This document shows positions 5,234 through 12,400 of a DNA stretch of 22,987 nucleotides, one piece after another. How positions within the stretch are numbered: the stretch's first letter is position 1; each line of letters begins with the position of its first letter. The notes beneath the pieces are model-generated. The model was not told the DNA's origin. It saw only the letters and a program-made list of their open reading frames with translations, and did not search any database. The translations under genes were made by a program, and so were the position numbers. Source of the DNA: a virus; the IMG/VR virus record IMGVR_UViG_3300040801_000770, positions 1-22,987 of that record; one strand, 5' to 3'.

Positions 5234-5736
5234 CCCTCGCCCGCAAGACACCGATGAAGCGCAGCAGCTTTCGGCGCAAGCCGAAGGCCACTGCGAAGAA
5301 AAAGCGCCAGAGCGCAGTGCGGCAGCTCAAGGCGAAAGCGGACAAGGCGTGCTCGCGCTGGATCCGGGAGGCGCACGACTGGACGTGTGCGGCGTGCGAG
5401 AAGCAGTACGAGCCCGGAAGCCAGGGCTTGCACTGGTCGCATTTCTTCTCGCGCCGGCACCAGTCAATTCGGTACTCGCCTGACAATGCGGCAGCGCACT
5501 GCTTCTCGTGTCACCAGCGACTCGGTGGCGACCCTGTGCTGTTCGCGCGATGGATCGAGGGCTGGCTCGGGAGTGGAGGGCTGGCGCTGCTGGAAGAGCG
5601 CAAGGCGCAGACGCACCGCTGGACCGAGACCGAACTGCGCGCCCTGCTCGAGCACATCGACGAGGACCGTGCTCGTATCGCCCGCATGAGGGACGAAGGC
5701 GTGGCCGGGTACATCGAGCCGGTGCCCTACGACTGA
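5230..5736 (+). CDS. NinG-like (Rap/HNH-type) recombination protein
   Basis: This 168-residue protein has an ATG start coupled to the preceding stop (ATGA). After a strongly basic N-terminus (about 1-40) come zinc-ligand motifs: C53-x2-C56 (TCAACEK), then H68 and H71 within LHWSHFFSRRH (68-77), and C91-x2-C94 (CFSCHQ). The order Cys pair, GHF-like His motif, YSPDNAAAHC and a Cys pair matches the NinG/Rap family, in which the domain binds branched DNA and helps Holliday-junction processing. The His motif here is W-S-H-F-F rather than the usual GHF. It ends with an acidic helix. Homology to the HNH-type fold is inferred from the pattern of Cys and His. Confidence 0.7.
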   Translation: MTLARKTPMKRSSFRRKPKATAKKKRQSAVRQLKAKADKACSRWIREAHDWTCAACEKQYEPGSQGLHWSHFFSRRHQSIRYSPDNAAAHCFSCHQRLGGDPVLFARWIEGWLGSGGLALLEERKAQTHRWTETELRALLEHIDEDRARIARMRDEGVAGYIEPVPYD

Positions 5737-5746
5737 CCACAAATCC

Positions 5747-5760
5747 GGTCCATATGGACC
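5747..5760. promoter_or_regulatory. Perfect 14-bp palindrome in the gap before the phosphoesterase
   Basis: GGTCCATATGGACC is a perfect palindrome, centred in a 42-base gap between the NinG-like and phosphoesterase genes, the only true gap in this part of the operon. Both neighbours are closely packed, so the dyad may be an operator or RNA hairpin; no clear promoter was found beside it. The function is unknown. Confidence 0.35.
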
Positions 5761-5778
5761 ACGTTGGAGGCGATAGCG

Positions 5779-6849
5779 ATGCCGACCCGGCACTTGGACG
5801 ACGAGACCTGCCTGGACGCCCTGCGGCTGCTGCACGAGCACGGGTCGCTTGCCGTCGCGTCGCGGAAGACGGGCATCGCGCGCTCGACGCTAGAGCATCG
5901 ACAGCGGCGCGCGGAGGAGCGCGGTCTCGTGTACGTGGCCGAGAAGGAGTCGCCGTTTCAGCTCCCGACGCTACCCGACGATGACGTGCCCATTGAGGAC
6001 GTGATCGAGCTACAGACGCGCCGCGCGCAGGCGAAGATGGCGCGGAAGGTGGCCCAGAAGTGGATGGAAGTGAAGGTCCGCATTCAGGGCCCTATCGGCC
6101 TGATGTGGCTCGGCGATCCGCACATCGACGACAACGGCTGCGACTGGCCGACGCTGCGCCACCATCTTGCGGTCATCCAGTCGTCCGACGCGATCAAGGG
6201 CTGCTCGCTTGGCGACGCGCAGAACGCCTGGGTCGGTGGGCTGCAGCGGCTCTGGGCGCACCAGGACACGTCCAGCACGACGGCGCAGAAGCTGGTGCGG
6301 TGGCTGGTCGATCAGATGGACCCGCTCATCCTGATTCGAGGCAATCACGACGCATGGCTGGGCGACGGAGATCCGCTGTTGTACTGCACGGACAACGCGG
6401 CCGTTGAGAACTGGCGTGCGGACATTGCGCTGCGGTTTCCGAACGGCCGTGCGTGCAAGATCGTGGCCGCGCACGACTTGCCCGGGCACAGCATGTGGAA
6501 CGAGCTCCACGGGCAGCTCCGGGCCGCGAAGATGGGCGCGAGGGCTCACCTGTACATCTCGGGCCACCGGCACACATGGGGCCTGACGCAGCTCGAGATG
6601 CCCGACCGAGAGCAGGAGCCGGTGTGCTGGCTGGCTCGGGCGCGGGGCTTCAAGTTCCACGACTCGCACGCGCAGCGGCTCGGCTTCCCCGAGCAGGGTC
6701 ACGGCCAGTCCATCCTGCAGATCATCGACCCGGAGGCCGAGCGCGAGACCGGCTTTGTCCAGTGCTTCGCCGACGTGGACCACGGCGCGGATTACCTCAG
6801 TTGGCTGCGCGAGAAGCGGGGCCACGGGAAGCAGCGGAGGCTCGCATGA
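5779..6849 (+). CDS. HTH-metallophosphoesterase (calcineurin-like)
   Basis: This 356-residue protein starts with ATG at 5779, with GGAGG at 5766-5770 eight bases upstream; a TTG at 5764 would make that site part of the gene. Residues about 8-47 form an HTH (CLDALRLLHEHGSLAVASRK, then TGIARSTLEHRQRRA). The rest is a metallophosphoesterase with every metal-ligand motif visible: D113-x-H115 in GDPHID, G145-D146, GNHD (188-191), AAHD with H232, and GHRH (262-265). In lambda the nearby NinI is a protein phosphatase of this superfamily; other members act on nucleotides or on DNA ends, as Mre11 does. The HTH suggests that this one acts on DNA or at a specific site, but the substrate is unknown. Its stop overlaps an upstream in-frame start of the next gene (ATGA at 6846). 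Confidence 0.85.
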   Translation: MPTRHLDDETCLDALRLLHEHGSLAVASRKTGIARSTLEHRQRRAEERGLVYVAEKESPFQLPTLPDDDVPIEDVIELQTRRAQAKMARKVAQKWMEVKVRIQGPIGLMWLGDPHIDDNGCDWPTLRHHLAVIQSSDAIKGCSLGDAQNAWVGGLQRLWAHQDTSSTTAQKLVRWLVDQMDPLILIRGNHDAWLGDGDPLLYCTDNAAVENWRADIALRFPNGRACKIVAAHDLPGHSMWNELHGQLRAAKMGARAHLYISGHRHTWGLTQLEMPDREQEPVCWLARARGFKFHDSHAQRLGFPEQGHGQSILQIIDPEAERETGFVQCFADVDHGADYLSWLREKRGHGKQRRLA

Positions 6850-6932
6850 GAGCCCATTTCCCCCCGTTCGATGCCGTGAGTGATTCGCGCAAGTCTGAAT
6901 GCAGGCTTCGCAGATGCGAGGGAGGCAAGGCG

Positions 6933-7328
6933 ATGTGGACTCCGACCGAGACCGACTTCGAGGCATGGGGCCTTCTCCGTCGCGAGCCGTGGGCGGACTG
7001 CGGCTGGTACACAGAGAGCGCCATCTACACGGAGCCGGAGGGCTGGCGAGAGCATACGGAGGCCGATGCGCGGGAGTACGTCAGCGGAGAGCGTGCGGAG
7101 CGCGCGGAGGCCGTGGGACGCGCTGTGGCGAGGCTTCAGCGGCGGGACATGGCAATCGCTGTCGCCTACTACGGCGCGTTCCCCGGCGCGTCAGGGCGGC
7201 CGTACTACGACTGCCGGCGCATGCGTGTGTCTCCGAGGCTCACGGCGCAGGAGGTGCGGGACGAGATCGGGCGGGTGCGGAGGCTGGTGTGCGCGGCGGT
7301 GGAGCTTTCGTCGGACAGAGCGGCCTGA
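6933..7328 (+). CDS. Candidate late-gene regulator (possible Q-type antiterminator)
   Basis: This is a 131-residue protein if it starts with ATG at 6933, behind AGGGAGG with a seven-base gap. A second start at 6846 (ATGA overlap with the phosphoesterase, GGAGG five bases upstream) would add 29 residues, and the choice is open. The N-terminus MWTPTETDFEAWGLLRREPW recalls the L-E-E-W-G-R-W opening of Q-like antiterminators. The middle RLQRRDMAIAVAYYG could match the RRDPEAYEVLRLHYG of that family. No zinc ligands or helix-turn-helix were seen, so the assignment rests mostly on position: last gene of the early operon and directly before a strong promoter and the lysis genes, as Q is in lambda. 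It could also be an unrelated hypothetical protein. Confidence 0.5.
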   Translation: MWTPTETDFEAWGLLRREPWADCGWYTESAIYTEPEGWREHTEADAREYVSGERAERAEAVGRAVARLQRRDMAIAVAYYGAFPGASGRPYYDCRRMRVSPRLTAQEVRDEIGRVRRLVCAAVELSSDRAA

Positions 7329-7343
7329 CTCTGCATCCAGTGC

Positions 7344-7372
7344 TGGACACGCGGCCAGCCTGTGTGTATAAC
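7344..7372 (+). promoter_or_regulatory. Strong sigma70-type late promoter (pR'-like)
   Basis: TGGACA (7344-7349) and TATAAC (7367-7372) are separated by exactly 17 bases, with five of six bases matching consensus in each hexamer. The expected start lies near 7379, about 85 bases before the first lysis-type gene at 7463. Lambda's pR' has the same position relative to Q and the lysis genes, and the preceding gene here is a Q candidate. The leader 7380-7462 could hold a pause site or terminator; I see only a weak GC hairpin followed by CGTTTTCGGG at 7433-7442. Confidence 0.65.
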
Positions 7373-7462
7373 TAGTCCCCGGATACCTACGTCCAGACGC
7401 CTCGCCCGGTTCGCCGCGCGGTGCTTCGTCGTTTTCGGGCATCGACACCGACAGGAGGCCGC

Positions 7463-7840
7463 GTGTCCGATACCGCGTCCATCGAGGAAATCCGGCAGGA
7501 AGTCCACGACATCCGGGCCGAGCAGATCGCTCAGGGGCGGCAGCTCGCCCGGCACGACGAGGCGATCAGCGGTCTCAAGGAGGGGCACGCGCGCCTGCTG
7601 GTCAAGATGGACGACCTCCGGCGGCAGCTCCGCGACGGCGTCGACGGACTGCACGTAGACCTGCGGGGGGAGTTCGCGGAGTTGCACGAGCGCCTCGACC
7701 GAGTCGCGTACAGGCAGGGCGAGGACGACGGCGCCGCGCAGCAGCGACAGGCGCAGCGATCGTGGACCGGCATCGCGGTAGCGGGCGCGACCGCGCTCCT
7801 TGCGACCCTGGTCGCCGTCGCCGGATGGTGGCTGGGGTGA
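7463..7840 (+). CDS. Coiled-coil protein with C-terminal membrane anchor
   Basis: This 125-residue protein starts with GTG at 7463, preceded by AGGAGG with a five-base gap. An ATG at 7421 in the same frame is not used because it has no ribosome site. Residues about 5-95 are a long heptad-like helix (ASIEEIRQEVHDIRAEQIAQ and MDDLRRQLRDGVDGLHVDLR), followed by a Gln-rich segment and a membrane helix at about 104-124 (IAVAGATALLATLVAVAGWWL). The topology resembles the XhlA-type lysis accessory proteins, with a cytoplasmic coiled coil and a C-terminal anchor. It opens the late operon behind the promoter at 7344. The role is inferred from position and topology. Confidence 0.65.
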   Translation: MSDTASIEEIRQEVHDIRAEQIAQGRQLARHDEAISGLKEGHARLLVKMDDLRRQLRDGVDGLHVDLRGEFAELHERLDRVAYRQGEDDGAAQQRQAQRSWTGIAVAGATALLATLVAVAGWWLG

Positions 7841-8079
7841 ATCACCGGGCCGAGCGCGCGGCGACCATCGTGAGCGCATTCACGCTCTGCTATCTGGTGG
7901 TCTGGGCACTCGTGGCGATCACCGCCTGCGCGCCCATGACGCCCCTGGAGCGCGCGAAGCTCGACGCCGTGCGTGACTACCGAGACGCTTGTATGGACCG
8001 CTTCTCAAATGATCCGCAGGTCCGGCTCTCCGCGTGGGAGTCGTGCGACATCTGGGCGCACAGAATCGTGGGGCTGTGA
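7837..8079 (+). CDS. Small lipoprotein-like protein
   Basis: This 80-residue protein starts with GTG at 7837 in a GTGA overlap with the upstream stop. A short basic N-terminus (MNHRAERAAT) is followed by a hydrophobic run and a lipobox-like AITAC, with Cys31 as the predicted lipidated residue. The mature part is about 50 residues and contains three further Cys-bearing segments (DYRDACMDRF, WESCDIW). Outer-membrane lipoproteins of this size are typical of phage outer spanins such as Rz1, and the location among lysis-type genes fits this. The sequence is not Pro-rich like Rz1, so the identification is tentative. Confidence 0.55.
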   Translation: MNHRAERAATIVSAFTLCYLVVWALVAITACAPMTPLERAKLDAVRDYRDACMDRFSNDPQVRLSAWESCDIWAHRIVGL

Positions 8080-8198
8080 TGGACGTCGACAAGGCATATT
8101 TCAGGGCCCTGGACTGGGCTGAGCACAACCCTTCGGGCGCGGTCTGGTGCGTTGTCGCTTGGACCGTGCTCTGCATCGGCTTCGGGTCTGCGCTGTGA
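8079..8198 (+). CDS. Tiny single-span membrane protein
   Basis: This 39-residue protein starts with ATG at 8079, which overlaps the previous TGA (TGATG), and ends at a TGA overlapping the next gene's GTG (GTGA). It begins MDVDKAYFRALDWAEHNPSG and has a single membrane helix at about 21-37 (AVWCVVAWTVLCIGFGSAL). The tight coupling at both ends, and the membrane segment, support translation in spite of the small size. It may be part of the holin system, either as pinholin or as antiholin; that is an inference. Confidence 0.55.
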   Translation: MDVDKAYFRALDWAEHNPSGAVWCVVAWTVLCIGFGSAL

Positions 8199-8383
8199 CG
8201 AAGCCGACCCAGCGCAAGGCTACCGCCACCGCCGCCGCAGGCGCCGCTGCCACGGTGCTGCTGTGGCTTCTCGGGTACTTTCAGCCCGGACTGGTCGAGT
8301 CCGCCCCTGTGGGGCTCGAGGCTGCACTCACCACACTGATCGCCGCGATCGCGGCCCGACTGACCCCGGAGGGATCAGCATGA
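8195..8383 (+). CDS. Putative holin
   Basis: This 62-residue protein starts with GTG at 8195 (GTGA overlap with the previous stop). A basic N-terminus (MTKPTQRKATATA) leads into a membrane helix at about 13-30 (AAGAAATVLLWLLGYFQPG) and a second hydrophobic segment at about 40-57 (LEAALTTLIAAIAARL). The pattern, including a W-x-L-G turn and an A-L-T-T-L second helix, resembles the small two-helix phage holins found in many prophages. Holins make lesions in the inner membrane to release or activate endolysin. It precedes a lipoprotein-like gene, with a GGAGGG ribosome site for that gene just inside its end. Confidence 0.6.
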   Translation: MTKPTQRKATATAAAGAAATVLLWLLGYFQPGLVESAPVGLEAALTTLIAAIAARLTPEGSA

Positions 8384-8805
8384 GGATCTATCGGCACCAC
8401 GCGCTCGACTGCACCGACTGGCGTGAGGACCGCTCCGAGCTGTGGGCGCGGCGGATCACGCTCTACTTCCTGCTCCCGCTGATGTTGCTCGGGGCGCTGG
8501 CCCAGGGCGGGTGCCAGACGCTCCAGCAGCCCGAGACGCCCTCTCAGGGCATCGCTGCGGCCTACGTCACCGTCGAGACGCTCGCGGATCTCGCGCTGGC
8601 GATGCACGAGACGGGCGCGATCAGCGATGCGGACAGAGCGGACGCAAGGGAGCAGCTCCAGCGCGCCCTGGACGTTCTGGCTGCGGCCGAAGCCGGCATC
8701 GCGGAGGGCGACGCCTCCGGTACGGAGAGCGCTCTGGACACCGTCAACTCGATCATCCGGCAGGTCCGGGCGGTCATCAGCGTCAGCGATGGAGATTCGA
8801 CATGA
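8380..8805 (+). CDS. Putative lipoprotein / envelope protein
   Basis: This 141-residue protein starts with ATG at 8380 (ATGA overlap), with GGAGGG about six bases upstream. After 24 polar residues there is a hydrophobic stretch (YFLLPLMLLGALAQ) ending in GGCQTL, where Cys45 may be the lipidated residue, although the lipobox is imperfect. Residues 60-140 are helical and Ala/Asp-rich (SDADRADAREQLQRALDVLA), compatible with a periplasmic helical bundle. It may be an outer spanin-like protein, working in envelope rupture. No family was recognised. It ends in an ATGA overlap with the next small gene. Confidence 0.55.
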   Translation: MRIYRHHALDCTDWREDRSELWARRITLYFLLPLMLLGALAQGGCQTLQQPETPSQGIAAAYVTVETLADLALAMHETGAISDADRADAREQLQRALDVLAAAEAGIAEGDASGTESALDTVNSIIRQVRAVISVSDGDST

Positions 8806-8993
8806 ACACGGCAGACGTGAGCGAGGTCCTGGGGATCATCGCTGCAGGTATCTCGCTGTTCCGCAAGGCGGGCGGCAACGTCTCGAAGCTCACCGCCGTC
8901 ATCGACGCGGCCGAGGCCGAGGGCCGTCCGGTCAGCGCCGAGGACCTTGCGTCGCTGCGTGAGGACGCGCAGGCGGCCGTCGATCGTCTCTGA
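8802..8993 (+). CDS. Hypothetical small helical protein
   Basis: This 63-residue protein starts with ATG at 8802 (ATGA overlap). The N-terminal 25 residues are amphipathic (MNTADVSEVLGIIAAGISLF) with a possible membrane-contact helix; the rest is an Ala- and Glu-rich helix with PVSAEDLASLREDA. There is no lipobox and no catalytic motif. Such small proteins often close phage lysis cassettes, but the function is unknown. The next gene begins 31 bases downstream and carries a leader that recurs before the capsid gene. Confidence 0.6.
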   Translation: MNTADVSEVLGIIAAGISLFRKAGGNVSKLTAVIDAAEAEGRPVSAEDLASLREDAQAAVDRL

Positions 8994-9004
8994 CGCCACC
9001 CACT

Positions 9005-9024
9005 GACCCAAGAGGCTAGACACC
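9005..9024 (+). repeat. Leader repeat copy 1 (directly before gene 9025)
   Basis: GACCCAAGAGGCTAGACACC at 9005-9024 ends directly at the ATG of the next gene. It matches 18 of 20 bases with CACCCGAGAGGCTAGACACC at 21066-21085, upstream of the major capsid gene, and 14 bases (AGAGGCTAGACACC) are identical. AGAGG may serve as the ribosome site in this copy. The element is discussed in the findings. Confidence 0.6.
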
Positions 9025-9420
9025 ATGGTCCCGAACCAAGGGCAACTATTCTTCGCGAAGGCTGCGCTCAAGGCCGGCCACGAGTTTCGCCTGCGGCTGT
9101 TCTCCAACGACCTGACGCCTTCGGCGACGACGGTCGTCGGTGATCTGACGGAGGTCATCGGCAACGGCTACGCCGGGGTCTCCCTCCCCGACGTCACGTG
9201 GACGCTGGACGGCGACGGCGACGGCACGTTCGGCGACGTGGACTTCCAGGGCTCCGGCGGTGATATCGTCGCCTATGGCTACTACATCGTCGCCGACGAC
9301 CCGGAGAACCCCGGTACCGAGCTGCTCGTGGCGGTCACGCGCTTCTCCACGGCACCGCTCACCGCTGTCGACGGCGGCCTGCCCATCCGCGTCAGCCCGG
9401 TTATCAACAACAACTCCTGA
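9025..9420 (+). CDS. Probable virion structural or accessory protein
   Basis: This 131-residue protein starts with ATG at 9025, directly behind the AGAGGCTAGACACC repeat. It begins MVPNQGQLFFAKAALKAGHE and is a beta-rich sequence with RLRLFSNDLTPSATT, an acidic Gly/Asp stretch (LDGDGDGTFGDVDF) and GYYIVADDPENPG. It matches from memory a phage family that begins MIVPNAGE and contains LVLKLYKNNITP..., with a YGYYVV strand; members occur near tail or fibre genes in phages. The family's role is not firmly known, and a decoration or tail-accessory protein is likely. It leads the accessory locus 9025-15104. Confidence 0.6.
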   Translation: MVPNQGQLFFAKAALKAGHEFRLRLFSNDLTPSATTVVGDLTEVIGNGYAGVSLPDVTWTLDGDGDGTFGDVDFQGSGGDIVAYGYYIVADDPENPGTELLVAVTRFSTAPLTAVDGGLPIRVSPVINNNS

Positions 9421-9422
9421 CC

Positions 9423-12400
9423 GTGTTCAGCTTCCGTGACGGCACACCGGCGGTAGACCCACCCGTCGATCCGCCGGTGTCCAGCGTCGCCGCCTTCGTC
9501 ACGGGACACAGCCTGAACCTGCAGGTGCCCGACATGCTCGCCGAGATCGCTCGCGAGCAAGGGGGCTCCTTCACCTGGCGTGAGCAGGGCGTAGCCGGCG
9601 GGGCGCTGGAGCAGCGGTTTAACGACCCGGCCACAGAGAGCCGGACCTACATGGTCGATTACACGACCGAGATCCCGACGGGAAACTGGCCGGTGTGGAT
9701 CAGCCCGCCGTCGGTTCCGCGCAGCCCGGATGTCGTGAACACGTCCAGCACCGTGGAGGACGTCGACTTCGGCTTCCAGCTCTGGATCGACTACCTCCGC
9801 ACGCACAACAATCAGCAGATCTGGTTCTACGAGGTCTGGCACAACACGCTCGGCGATGCGCCGGGCGAGTTCGACACGTTCAGCCCCACGCGCAACTACC
9901 CCTGGCTCGATCGGCTCCAGAGCGACCGCGGCATGTGGCGCGGCTGCGTCGAGCGCGCTCGCCTGAACAACCCGGACATGAACATCAACATGATCCCGGG
10001 CGCCTCCGTGTTCCAGGCGGTCATCCGCGCCGGCATCGCGGGCGAGATCCCGGGCTACTCCGGCGATCTGGCGTACTGGCAAGACCTGCTGTTCCTCGAC
10101 GCGATCCACATGCGCAACCGCGCGGCCTACATCATGGGTCTGACGTGGTACGCCTGCCTCTACGGGCAGCGAGCGGACGCCGCGACGGGCAACGGGTACG
10201 TCGGCCGAGACGGCGACCCCGTGGAGGACTTCCAGAACGGCCTTGGCGTCGACCCGGCCACGGCGTACGAAACGCTTGACTGGACGCCTGAAGCAAATGA
10301 GGCGATCAAGGACATTGTGTGGAAGGTCTGCCGCGAGGAGCCGCTGACGGGCCTGGTCGCGGGATTCGACCCCGAGCACCGCGCGCCTGGCGTGGACAAC
10401 CCGGTGACGCCCGGCGCCACGCTCACGATCGACAGCGACGGCCTCAACGGGTTCGGCACGACGCAGGGGCAGGTCTGGATCGGCGACCGCGACACCTACG
10501 CAGCGTCGGGCGGCACGAACGGCTCGCTTCTGCGCCAGTGTACCGTGACGGGCTGGGACAACGACCAGGTGACGGTCACGGTTCCAACGGAGGCTTTCTT
10601 CACTCCAGCCAACGCGCTCTACAGCGTGGGCCTGCCGTATGCGGCCCGAGCCATGGGCGAGGACTACCGCGACCGCTGGATCTACGTGCTCGACGATCAG
10701 GGCGCGGTGATCCCCTACGGGAACCGCGAAGGCCGGCAGGTCGAGATCGACACGCCGGAGGGACTGTCCCCGCGTGCGCAGCCCGCGAACAGCTACGTCA
10801 ACGGCCTGCAGCCGACCTTCCCGTGGTCGAGCGTCGAGATTCGCTACTTCCGAAACCTGATCCATCAGGCGGACGGCCTCACGCCGCAGTCGGGCACTGA
10901 TGGCTTCCACTACGACGTGGCGACGACGCAGGCGCGGAACGTGCCGAATGGCGCCGTGTTCTCGATCCCGGTCGGCGTGGACATCACGAGCCCTGCCGCA
11001 ACGCTCTACGCGGGCAACTACGTCGTGCGCTGGACGGGGCAGGCCGAGGTCCGCATCGCGGATGGCGCGTGGCAGTCGAGCGGCCAGTTCACCGTGAACC
11101 TCTCGACCATCAACGGTCTGTTCCTCGAGGCCCGCAACGAAACGGGCGGGACCGTCGCGACAGACTTCCTGACCGAACTCACGATGATCCGGTACGACGA
11201 GTACCCGGGCGCGACCGACGCGGAGCGAATCGCTGCAGCGCTGGCGGACTACGACGCCGGACTCGCCGCGATGGACGAGCGCATCTTCCACCCGCAGTTC
11301 ACGTCCATGCTGCGCGAGATCAACTGCCGGTTCTGGCGGACCTACAACTGGCAGTGGGAGACGCTCTACTTTGAGTACGCCCCGATGTGGTCGCAGCATC
11401 GCGTACCAGGCGCGCTGACGTGGGGCGGTGCGGTGCCGTTCGAAGTTGAATGGGCGCTCGCTCGCGCGTTCGACATGGACCTTGCGCAGAACATCCCGAT
11501 GGGGATGGATCAGGACTGGATCACCGGCTTCGCGACCCTGCTGCGGCAGGAATACGGAGACGTGCTCGCTGCAGGGCGCCGGGCGTACTACCTCGAGCTT
11601 GGAAACGAGACTTGGAACCTGTCGCTCCCGTACCTCTACCCGGCGCACCAGGCGCTCGGACGCACGGCAGCGCGGGATGTCTACACGCGCTGGGCGCTTC
11701 GCCCGGCCGGCTCACAGACGTTCACGGTCTACGACGCGAACGGCAACGTGGTGCCGCACGGCTACAGCAACGGTCAGGAGCTCTGGTTCCACAGCGGTGT
11801 GGCCCCGACGGGCGCCGAGATCGACTTCTCGCACGCGATCTCGAACGTCACCGCGACGACATTCGACGTCCCCGCGTTCCCCACGAACTCGATCGACACG
11901 TGGGTGAACTTCATGGCGATCGACACGGCGACGCTGTCGGCCGGCTTCCCCACCATTCAGGAGCGGCACGAAGGGCACGGCAGGGCCACTGCGCTCATGT
12001 ACGGGTGGCTCCAGGGGGTGCTCACGGCAGAGCAGTGGGCCAGCGTCGTCAAGGCGATGCCGGGACAGGCCGGCGCGACGGACGACATGGAGGCCCGTCT
12101 GCTGGCCTACGAGGCGGCCGTGACGGCGAACGGCCTGAGCATCGGGCTCGTCGACGAGGCGCTACTGGCGAACTACTACTACACCGACTGGACACAGCCG
12201 ACGTTCGCAGCTCGGGCCGCCACGGTCGATACCGCCGGCTTCGTGGCGGGCATGACCGCGATGCTGGTGCCCATGCAGGCCCATAACCCGAGCATGGGCT
12301 TCTCCTTCTACGAAGGCGGCAACCACGACGGCGGGGACACGTTCGACTACGCCGGCATCGGGTGGCCGTTCGCGATCACCGAGCACCACGTCACGGCTTG

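Noticed and set aside
4446-5486. A 346-codon minus-strand frame
   Set aside because: It is antisense to ninB and the NinG-like gene and carries no motif.
7380-7462. A tRNA gene or strong terminator in the leader after the late promoter
   Set aside because: No cloverleaf can be drawn, and the only hairpin is short with a weak T-stretch.
9282-11648. A 788-codon open frame on the minus strand
   Set aside because: It is antisense to the 1050-residue enzyme, is rich in Arg, Val and His as expected of a GC-rich shadow frame, and has no recognisable motif.
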